From assembly GCA_003140115.1 (NCBI GenBank), contig PLIQ01000068.1, positions 19,795 to 28,480 on the forward strand: a DNA stretch of 8,686 bases, read 5' to 3'. Position numbers and translations under genes: made by a program. The notes under the pieces are model-generated. The model was not told the origin of the DNA, ran no database searches, and saw only the letters and a program-made list of their open reading frames with translations. Positions 3,773 to 8,518 of this stretch are shown here, one piece after another. Position 1 is the stretch's first letter. Each line of letters begins with the position of its first letter. This DNA is from Actinomycetota bacterium. GTDB taxonomy: Bacteria; Actinomycetota; Actinomycetes; Streptosporangiales; Streptosporangiaceae.

Positions 3773-3844
3773 TGCTGTCTCTAGGAGCCGAACCTGGGGC
3801 CTTCCGGGTTCAACCGGACGCTCATGCCAACTGAGCAAGACGGC
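3773..3844 (-). tRNA. tRNA-Phe(GAA) with 6-nt anticodon loop
   Basis: 72 nt. The acceptor GCCGTCT pairs with AGACAGC (one mismatch), with A73. The D stem GCTC/GAGC is perfect. The anticodon stem TCCGG/CCGGA is perfect but the loop TTGAAC has only six bases. The linker before the D arm is one base instead of two. It is the only Phe gene in the array. Function is doubtful because of the short loop. Confidence 0.75.
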
Positions 3845-3845
3845 G

Positions 3846-3920
3846 TGGTCGGGATGGTCCGAACCGAACGGACGACCTCGCGGGCCCAGGCCGCGCGCTC
3901 TGCCACTGAGCTGCACCCCG
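3846..3920 (-). tRNA. tRNA-Pro(TGG), C33, with encoded CCA
   Basis: The acceptor CGGGGTG pairs with CATCCCG, giving C1-G72 and A73 as in bacterial Pro tRNAs. CCA is encoded at 3846-3848. The perfect stem CGCGG/CCGCG closes the loop CCTGGGC, with C33 and the G37 expected for Pro. The T arm is GTCCG/CGGAC. It is the first of three Pro genes. Confidence 0.92.
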
Positions 3921-3921
3921 G

Positions 3922-3994
3922 TCGGGCTGGACGGACTCGAACCGCCGGCCTCGTGCTCCCCGAGCACGCGCGCTACCTACTGCGCTACAACCCG
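3922..3994 (-). tRNA. tRNA-Pro(GGG), C33
   Basis: 73 nt. The acceptor CGGGTTG pairs with CAGCCCG, with A73. The D stem GCGC/GCGC and anticodon stem CGTGC/GCACG are perfect. The loop TCGGGGA has C33 and G37. One base separates it from Pro(TGG). Confidence 0.92.
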
Positions 3995-3999
3995 TCACG

Positions 4000-4071
4000 T
4001 CGGGACCCGCGGAGTCGAACCGCGTTTCTCCTGAATCCGAATCAGGCAGATTACCGTCTTCCTCGATCCCG
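4000..4071 (-). tRNA. tRNA-Pro(CGG)
   Basis: 72 nt. The acceptor CGGGATC pairs with GGTCCCG, with A73. The perfect anticodon stem CCTGA/TCAGG closes the loop TTCGGAT. Base 37 is A, whereas Pro tRNAs almost always have G37, which is needed to prevent frameshifting. The D arm is weak. The T arm CGCGG/CCGCG is perfect. Confidence 0.85.
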
Positions 4072-4109
4072 ACATGTGCTGCGCCGCCCTGGCGCCCGCT
4101 AAGCGCTAG

Positions 4110-4167
4110 CCTTTACCCCGGCATTTGAACCCGGGTCCAGGGCGTGTTCCCGGAGAACGCTCACGCA
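4110..4167 (-). pseudogene. Degenerate tRNA remnant
   Basis: A T arm is recognisable (CCGGG, loop TTCAAAT, then GCCGG). A further hairpin encloses CTCCGGG, which would read as a CCG anticodon. No 5' acceptor strand matching the 3' strand GGTAAAG exists before the next tRNA begins. It is therefore probably a dead tRNA that lost its 5' part. Confidence 0.35.
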
Positions 4168-4173
4168 GCACAG

Positions 4174-4245
4174 TGGAGATGGCGGGAATCGAACCCGCTG
4201 CGACGACGCTTGCAGGGCGTGTCCGCTACCTCAGCTGTCATCCCC
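4174..4245 (-). tRNA. tRNA-Ala(TGC), C33
   Basis: 72 nt. The acceptor GGGGATG pairs with CATCTCC, which places the G3-U70 wobble pair that defines Ala tRNAs, with A73. The anticodon loop is CCTGCAA, with C33. The stem has four pairs and a mismatch at its base. The T arm GCGGG/CCCGC is perfect. Confidence 0.92.
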
Positions 4246-4250
4246 CGTGG

Positions 4251-4312
4251 GCGATGCGGCGCCCGGTACAGTCAGTCCCCGGGTGTAGCTGGGCTCTCTT
4301 CCGTCGCATCGC
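4251..4312 (-). other. tRNA-like closed structure of unknown identity
   Basis: Perfect 8-bp inverted arms (GCGATGCG and CGCATCGC) enclose 46 nt. Inside, CCCGG/CCGGG form a 5-bp stem with a 12-nt loop near the 3' arm, in the place of a T arm. No anticodon arm or conserved T loop is visible. It could be a decayed tRNA or a structured spacer between the internal promoter and tRNA-Ala. Confidence 0.35.
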
Positions 4313-4320
4313 CAAGTTCC

Positions 4321-4341
4321 GGCAGGCATGGCGGGCCTGCC
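4321..4341 (-). other. Hairpin next to the internal promoter
   Basis: Seven-bp arms GGCAGGC and GCCTGCC flank a 7-nt loop. It sits at the expected transcription start of the internal promoter. No T run follows, so it is not a standard terminator. Read as an anticodon arm its loop would be CCGCCAT, but no other tRNA parts surround it. Confidence 0.4.
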
Positions 4342-4342
4342 G

Positions 4343-4372
4343 ATAATGGTGCTCACGCTATTGATGTGTCAA
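4343..4372 (-). promoter_or_regulatory. Internal array promoter candidate
   Basis: A perfect -35 box TTGACA (4367-4372) is followed, 18 nt on, by CATTAT (4343-4348), which keeps the key A2 and T6 of the -10 consensus. Transcription would start near 4336 and read the whole array except tRNA-Trp. The surrounding DNA is visibly AT-richer than the tRNAs. Confidence 0.5.
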
Positions 4373-4406
4373 CAAACAAGCACGTTCACCCTCGGGTGGT
4401 GCTCCG

Positions 4407-4478
4407 CGGGGACCGCAGGAGTTGAACCCGCATTACGCTCGGGTTGGAGTCGAGCCGCCTATCCGCTGGCTGATCCCT
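4407..4478 (-). tRNA. tRNA-Trp(CCA)
   Basis: 72 nt and the first gene of the array. The acceptor AGGGATC pairs with GGTCCCC over six of seven pairs (A1-C72 unpaired), with G73 as in Trp tRNAs. The anticodon loop is CTCCAAC, with an A-C mismatch next to it. The T arm GCGGG/CCTGC has one G-T pair and loop TTCAACT. No CCA is encoded. Confidence 0.88.
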
Positions 4479-4489
4479 AGGTAAATGAA

Positions 4490-4521
4490 AACCGCCCCTC
4501 GGGATATCCCTCGGGGCGGTT
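4490..4521 (-). terminator. Strong hairpin in the array leader
   Basis: Nine-bp arms AACCGCCCC and GGGGCGGTT enclose a 14-nt loop that can itself pair (GGGATATCCC). Read on the minus strand it is followed by TTTTCATTT, so it resembles an intrinsic terminator in that direction. It lies just before tRNA-Trp, so it either stops incoming transcripts or acts as an attenuator for the array. The reverse direction lacks a T run. Confidence 0.55.
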
Positions 4522-4533
4522 ACCTTCTCTGGC

Positions 4534-4599
4534 TTAGTGGCGTAAGAAGGCAACCGTCCTGGTGCTCAGGGCAAGCTGACGCTGCGAGCACGGCTTCAT
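4534..4599 (-). CDS. Possible 21-residue leader peptide
   Basis: A frame MKPCSQRQLALSTRTVAFLRH lies between a candidate promoter (4642-4670) and the leader hairpin. GAGG, about 8 nt before the ATG, could be a ribosome binding site. The stop codon is 12 nt before the hairpin arm. The order promoter, short ORF, terminator-like hairpin, structural genes is that of an attenuator. No regulatory codon run is evident, so this is tentative. Confidence 0.3.
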   Translation of the reverse strand: MKPCSQRQLALSTRTVAFLRH

Positions 4600-4631
4600 G
4601 TACTCGCCTCGTTTCGCGGTCTGCCAGAACG

Positions 4632-5348
4632 TCATAATTCGATGGTAAGAGATACGCACAAACGGGGCAACATAATTTTCGCGCATCCTCTTCCCGGGCC
4701 CATGCCCCAGAACGCGGTCAGGCGGGTTCGCAGTAACACTGTCTCGTGACGGTAGACGGGGTGGCGCTGACGTGCTTCCTTACCGGAGGCGTCGCCGACA
4801 CCCTCCTTGGCGGCCGGCTCGCCAACCGGTTCGGGCTCACCCGGACGGTCCTGGCCGGAAACGTGGCGACACGGACGTGCCGCGACGCGCGGCCTCGACG
4901 GCAGCCCGCGCCCGGAAACCAGCACCGTCGCGCCGACTGGGGCCGTTGGTTGCGGTAAGGCGGGGGAGTCGACCTGAAGGTTCATTGCCTGGGCCGCGTC
5001 CAGGAGCCGCTTGTCATATGTCACGAAGGAGGTGAGCTGCCGGCGAGAATAAAGAGCCGTGCCAAGGTGGATCGCATCCAGGCTGCGGACTGTAACTGGC
5101 TTGACCGCCCGGGCTAGGACGCGGATGCTCGGATCTACGTCGATCAGGTCGATTTGGTCTAGCACGGGGGGCAGGCGGAAAGCCGCCTCGGGCGCGTACC
5201 GGGCCAAGGCCCTGAATGCTTCGATCTCGGTCAGTACCGAGCTGATCCAGCCGGTGTCGGCCCGCTCGTCCAGCCAGCGGCGAAGCGCCGGTGATTCCGG
5301 CTCGGCGTGAGCCAGCTTGACGACCGCCGCGGAGTCCAGGTAGATCAT
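4632..5348 (-). CDS. vapC: VapC-type PIN-domain ribonuclease toxin, with run-on C terminus
   Basis: Residues 1-130 form a PIN domain: D5 in MIYLDSAA, E41/E43 in TEIEAF, D91 in SLDAIHLGTA, and D112 in TYDKRLLDAA supply the Mg2+-binding acidic residues. VapC toxins usually end at about 125-145 residues. This frame has 238, and the part after about residue 130 is Pro/Arg/Gly-rich, with no family resemblance, over DNA that looks non-coding for it. The natural stop seems lost or the 3' end was replaced. The ATG overlaps the vapB stop by one base (TGATG), giving translational coupling. PIN toxins of this family cleave tRNA anticodon loops or 23S rRNA; the target here is unknown. Confidence 0.85.
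   Translation of the reverse strand: MIYLDSAAVVKLAHAEPESPALRRWLDERADTGWISSVLTEIEAFRALARYAPEAAFRLPPVLDQIDLIDVDPSIRVLARAVKPVTVRSLDAIHLGTALYSRRQLTSFVTYDKRLLDAAQAMNLQVDSPALPQPTAPVGATVLVSGRGLPSRPRVAARPCRHVSGQDRPGEPEPVGEPAAKEGVGDASGKEARQRHPVYRHETVLLRTRLTAFWGMGPGRGCAKIMLPRLCVSLTIEL
4642..4670 (-). promoter_or_regulatory. Candidate main promoter of the tRNA array
   Basis: TTGCCC (4665-4670) and TACCAT (4642-4647) are spaced by 17 nt on the minus strand. The placement upstream of the leader ORF and hairpin fits an array promoter. It overlaps the C-terminal extension of the vapC frame, which supports the view that this extension is not a natural gene end. Confidence 0.4.
4746..4880 (+). pseudogene. 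Possible fragment of an MFS transporter
   Basis: A plus-strand stretch encodes GGVADTLLGGRLANRFGLTRTVLAGN, which resembles the motif A loop of major facilitator transporters between helices 2 and 3. Only about 45 residues look coding. There is no upstream helix-rich start and the frame continues into Arg/Pro-rich sequence. It is probably a remnant, overlapping the vapC run-on on the other strand. Confidence 0.3.
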
Positions 5349-5581
5349 CAGCGCTCGTCGACGCGATCGCGGGCCAGTTCCTCCGCGACGTTGACCCCAT
5401 CGGGCTGCCCGAGATCCATTCGCAGCACGGCTCGGCGCATTTCGGCGGCGCGTTCGCGGCGGCGGGCCGCCTCAAGCACGGCTTGCCGGATCGCGGCCGA
5501 TCGCGAGCCACCATCGTGGGTAAGCACGTCAAGGGCGTGCTCGGTCTCCTCGTCGGTGCGGATGGTAATGGTATCCGTCAT
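5348..5581 (-). CDS. vapB: VapB-type ribbon-helix-helix antitoxin
   Basis: 77 residues. The N-terminal half (TDTITIRTDEETEHALDVLTHDGGSRSAAIRQAVLEAARR) has the beta strand and two helices of a ribbon-helix-helix DNA-binding fold. The charged C-terminal part would wrap the toxin. It is the first gene of a two-gene operon with vapC. The predicted transcription start lies at or next to the ATG, so the mRNA is probably leaderless. The VapB-VapC complex should repress its own promoter through the palindrome at 5591-5609. Confidence 0.88.
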   Translation of the reverse strand: MTDTITIRTDEETEHALDVLTHDGGSRSAAIRQAVLEAARRRERAAEMRRAVLRMDLGQPDGVNVAEELARDRVDER

Positions 5582-5587
5582 ACTCTC

Positions 5588-5616
5588 AGCGTAAGACGCA
5601 ATGTCTTACAAGGCAA
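5588..5616 (-). promoter_or_regulatory. vapBC promoter with palindromic operator
   Basis: TTGCCT (5611-5616) and TACGCT (5588-5593) are 17 nt apart, and the ATG follows about 7 nt later. Between the boxes and overlapping the -10 is the inverted repeat GTAAGAC-5 nt-GTCTTAC (5591-5609). A dimeric antitoxin bound here would block RNA polymerase, as in other vapBC operons. Confidence 0.75.
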
Positions 5617-5618
5617 CG

Positions 5619-6425
5619 TCATTCCCAGCGGAATGTGCGCGCCGCCAGGGCGATCGCTACTACGGCCCAGACCGCCAGCGTGACGGTGTTCCCGACCGGG
5701 AACGGCACGCCGTACTGCAGGACGCTGCGCAGGCCGGTGGACAGCGCGCCGGTGGGCAGGAGCTCCAGCACGGGCCGCGCCGACGCAGGGAACTTGGTCA
5801 GCGGGAACACCACGCCGCCCACGCCGAGCAACAAGATGTAGACGAGGTTGGCCGCGGCCAGGGTGGCTTCGGCGCGCAGCGTGCCCGCCATCAGCAGGGC
5901 GAGGCCGCTGAAGGCGGCGGTGCCGAGCAGGATGAGGAGTGGGGCCGACACGATCGCGGCCGGGCTGGCGTCCGGCCGCCAGCCGATGGCCAGGCCGACG
6001 GCGAGGATCAGCACGCCCTGCAGTAGTTCCACCCCGATCACGGTCGCGGTCTTGGCCGCGATCAGGCCGCCGCGTGACAGTGGCGTGGCCCCTAGCCGTT
6101 TCAGCACGCCGTAGCGGCGTTCGAACCCGGTGGCGATCGCCTGGCTGGTAAACGCGGTGGACATTACCGCCAGCGCGATGATCCCGGGAGTCAGGAAATC
6201 GATCCGGCTCAGCCCGGTCCCGAAGTTGATCAGGGGCTCGAGGCTGAACGCGGTGAGCAGCAGCAGCGGAATGATGAGCGTGAGCAGAAGTTGCTCGCCG
6301 TTACGCAGCAGGGTGCGGGTTTCCAGGGTGGCCTGCGCGGTGATCATCCGCCCCAGTGGCGCTGCGGCCGGGTCCGGAGCAAACAAGACCGCCGGATGCC
6401 CCTGAACCGCCGCTGTCTCGCTCAC
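5619..6425 (-). CDS. ABC-2 type exporter, membrane subunit
   Basis: 268 residues from a GTG that overlaps the stop of the ATPase gene by four bases (GTGA). The frame is open further upstream, but that part only shadows the ATPase gene. About six hydrophobic segments are visible, beginning near residue 47 (LLLTLIIPLLLLTAF), with ABC-2 features such as GFERRYGVLKRLGATPLSRGGLIAAK after the second segment. The protein ends in a hydrophobic segment and FRWE. It would form a dimer with two copies of the ATPase, typical of drug or lipid exporters (DrrB-like). The substrate cannot be inferred. Confidence 0.9.
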   Translation of the reverse strand: MSETAAVQGHPAVLFAPDPAAAPLGRMITAQATLETRTLLRNGEQLLLTLIIPLLLLTAFSLEPLINFGTGLSRIDFLTPGIIALAVMSTAFTSQAIATGFERRYGVLKRLGATPLSRGGLIAAKTATVIGVELLQGVLILAVGLAIGWRPDASPAAIVSAPLLILLGTAAFSGLALLMAGTLRAEATLAAANLVYILLLGVGGVVFPLTKFPASARPVLELLPTGALSTGLRSVLQYGVPFPVGNTVTLAVWAVVAIALAARTFRWE

Positions 6426-7372
6426 GAGCGGAGTTCCTTCCCGGTGAGCTCGAGGAACACGTCCTCCAGCGTCCGGCTCTCGATCCGAATGCTGGTGGCC
6501 AGCACGCCCCGCTCGGCGCACCAGGCGGTCACGGTGGCGAGCAGCAATGGGTCAACCGCGCCGTGCACCTCGATCACGTAATGGCCGGCCGGTGATTCCT
6601 TCATCGCGCTGGTCGGCGGCAGCACGGAGAGCAGGCTGTCGCTGTCCAACCCTGGCTCCGCGCGGAACCTGAGCTGGCCAACCGTGCCGGTGAGCTTGGT
6701 TGGGGTGTCCGCGGCGACCAGCTGGCCGTGATCGATAATGGCGACGTAATCACAGAGCCGTTCGGCCTCTTCCATGAAGTGTGTGGTGAGGATGACGCTC
6801 ACGCCCGCGGCGCGCAACTGCCCGATCAGGTCCCAGGTAGCGTGCCGGGCCTGCGGATCCATGCCCGCCGTGGGCTCGTCCAGGAAGACCAGCTCCGGGC
6901 GGCCGATGACGGCCGCGGCCAGAGACAGCCGCTGCTGCTGGCCGCCTGACAGCCGCTTGTACGGGGTGCGGCTGACCGGGGTAAGCCCCACCAGGTCAAG
7001 CAGCTGCGCCGGATCGATGGGGCTGACGTGAAAGCTACTCAGCAGCTTCAGGTAGTCGGCCGCGGGCACCGACGGGGGAATGCCGCCCGACTGCAGCATC
7101 ACGCCCACCCGCGGCCGCAGCGCACGAGCATCCCGCGCCGGGTCCAGCCCGAGGACGCGCACCGTGCCCTGGTCCGGCCGCCGGTAGCCCTCGCAGATCT
7201 CGATCATGGTGGTCTTGCCCGCGCCGTTAGGCCCGAGGATGCCGGTCACCTCACCCCGGCCCGCGGTCAGCGAGAGCCCGTCCACGGCCGCGATCTGGCC
7301 GTAACGCTTGACCAGCCCGAGGAGCTCAACGGCAGGCGCCGTCGGGTCCGTAGAGGCCTTGCCGGTACTCAC
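6422..7372 (-). CDS. ABC transporter ATP-binding protein (DrrA-like)
   Basis: About 316 residues from the GTG at 7372 (MSTGKASTDPTAPAVELLG). A longer frame starts at 7462 but its first 30 residues look non-coding. The Walker A GPNGAGKTT is near residue 47, the Q-loop Q94, the signature LSGGQQQ at 141, Walker B LVFLDEP at 161, and the switch histidine H198 in TTHFMEEAE. The C-terminal part (about 220-316) is the accessory domain of DrrA-type exporters, ending in LEDVFLELTGKE. It powers the membrane subunit encoded next. TAGACT 7 nt before the GTG suggests a leaderless mRNA. Confidence 0.93.
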   Translation of the reverse strand: MSTGKASTDPTAPAVELLGLVKRYGQIAAVDGLSLTAGRGEVTGILGPNGAGKTTMIEICEGYRRPDQGTVRVLGLDPARDARALRPRVGVMLQSGGIPPSVPAADYLKLLSSFHVSPIDPAQLLDLVGLTPVSRTPYKRLSGGQQQRLSLAAAVIGRPELVFLDEPTAGMDPQARHATWDLIGQLRAAGVSVILTTHFMEEAERLCDYVAIIDHGQLVAADTPTKLTGTVGQLRFRAEPGLDSDSLLSVLPPTSAMKESPAGHYVIEVHGAVDPLLLATVTAWCAERGVLATSIRIESRTLEDVFLELTGKELRS

Positions 7373-7379
7373 GCACGCG

Positions 7380-7385
7380 AGTCTA
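7380..7385 (-). promoter_or_regulatory. -10 box of the ABC operon
   Basis: TAGACT lies 7 nt before the GTG start, giving a leaderless transcript. No good -35 box is seen at 17-18 nt. Confidence 0.45.
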
Positions 7386-7441
7386 CGGGCACGAAGTCCC
7401 GCCGATGCGAACCTGCTGCCGGGATAATCTCCCGGGTAGCC

Positions 7442-7492
7442 TGAGGTCGTTCTGGACCTCAAATCGAAAAGGCCATTGCTTCAACGGCAATG
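7442..7492. promoter_or_regulatory. Two inverted repeats between divergent genes
   Basis: TGAGGTC-6 nt-GACCTCA (7442-7461) and CATTGC-7 nt-GCAATG (7474-7492) lie between the ABC operon and the oxidoreductase gene. The second ends just before the ribosome binding site of the oxidoreductase, so it could bind a repressor or fold in the mRNA leader. No regulator gene is in view. Confidence 0.45.
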
Positions 7493-7502
7493 AGAGGACT
7501 CC

Positions 7503-8426
7503 GTGGGAACCACGACTGTCGTCGAGGCGGCTCGCCGTGCGCTGGGGCCGGTCGGCGTGTTCCTGCCGTTTTCGCGTACTAGCGCAGTATCCGCTGATCT
7601 GCAGCGCGAGGCGGTTCGCCGGCTGGAACGCGCCGGCTACCGCGCCACGTGGACCAACGAGGCCGTCGGCGGCAAGGACGCCTTGGTGCAACTGGCCGTG
7701 CTGCTCGCGGCCACCGAGCGGATGGTGTTCGGCACGGGCATTGCCAACATCTGGGCCCGGCAGCCGCAGACCGCGCACGGCGCGGCCGCGCTGCTGGCCC
7801 AGGCCTTTCCCGGCCGGTTCGTGCTCGGACTGGGCGTCGGCTATCCCCACCAGGCGGCCAGCACCGGCCGGGAATTCGGCAGCCCGGTGGCCACGATGCG
7901 CGATTACGTGGACCGGATGACCGTCCCGGCACAGCTGCCAGCACCCGACGTCGCCTATCCGAAGATTATCGGCGCAAACGGCCCGAAAATGCTGGCGCTG
8001 TCCGGTGAGATCGCCGACGGGGCGTTGCCCGCCATGATGCCACCCGAGTTCACCGCCCAGGCCAGGCAACTCCTCGGCCCGGACAAGCTGCTAGTGGTCG
8101 GGCTGGGCGTCGTCGCGGACGCCGATCCGGACCAGGCGAAGGCGACCGCTCGGCAGACGGTTGCCGGTCGGCTCAGCCAGCCGGGCACGTACGCGGCCAC
8201 CATGGCGCGGCTGGGTTACACGGCACGGGAGATCGCCGAAGTGAGTGACCGGCTGGTGGACGCGATCGTCGGGTACGGCGACGCGGCGGCGATCGCGGCC
8301 AACGTGCGTGAGCACCTGGCGGTCGGCGCGGACCACGTGATGGTCATGGTGACCGGCACCGACTTCGCTGAAGGCGTTGACCAGCTAGAACAGCTCGCCC
8401 CGACGCTGGTCGAGCTCCCTAGTTAG
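7503..8426 (+). CDS. LLM-class F420-dependent oxidoreductase
   Basis: 307 residues from GTG; AGAGG lies 5 nt upstream. The sequence has the TIM-barrel pattern of luciferase-like F420 enzymes: GVFLPFSR at the first strand, LERAGYRATWTNEAVGGKDALVQLAVLLAATERMVFGTGIANIW, the FPGRFVLGLGVGYP segment, and the C-terminal GADHVMVMVTG. It resembles the actinobacterial subfamily with a compact C terminus. It should use reduced F420 to transfer hydride to an unknown substrate. It is transcribed divergently from the ABC exporter. Confidence 0.88.
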   Translation: MGTTTVVEAARRALGPVGVFLPFSRTSAVSADLQREAVRRLERAGYRATWTNEAVGGKDALVQLAVLLAATERMVFGTGIANIWARQPQTAHGAAALLAQAFPGRFVLGLGVGYPHQAASTGREFGSPVATMRDYVDRMTVPAQLPAPDVAYPKIIGANGPKMLALSGEIADGALPAMMPPEFTAQARQLLGPDKLLVVGLGVVADADPDQAKATARQTVAGRLSQPGTYAATMARLGYTAREIAEVSDRLVDAIVGYGDAAAIAANVREHLAVGADHVMVMVTGTDFAEGVDQLEQLAPTLVELPS

Positions 8427-8469
8427 CTACCCGCTGTAGCCATCCGCGCGGAGTCCGGGCGAACGCCAT

Positions 8470-8489
8470 ATACCCCTAGAGGGTATGAT
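8470..8489 (+). promoter_or_regulatory. CsoR/CstR-like operator overlapping a -10 box
   Basis: The inverted repeat ATACCC-CTAGA-GGGTAT (8470-8486) matches the ATACCC/GGGTAT pattern bound by CsoR-family copper or persulfide sensors. A consensus-like -10 box TATGAT (8484-8489) overlaps its right arm, so binding would block transcription of the downstream permease. No clear -35 box is visible. Confidence 0.65.
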
Positions 8490-8518
8490 GTCCGCCGGGA
8501 CGAGGGAGATCTTCGGAG

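Noticed and set aside
306..4478. CRISPR array
   Set aside because: The regular spacing and repeated GTTCGA words come from tRNA T arms; units differ in sequence and fold as cloverleaves.
5939..6595. Plus-strand open frames opposite the ABC transporter genes
   Set aside because: They are antisense shadows of two well-supported transporter genes and have no motif.
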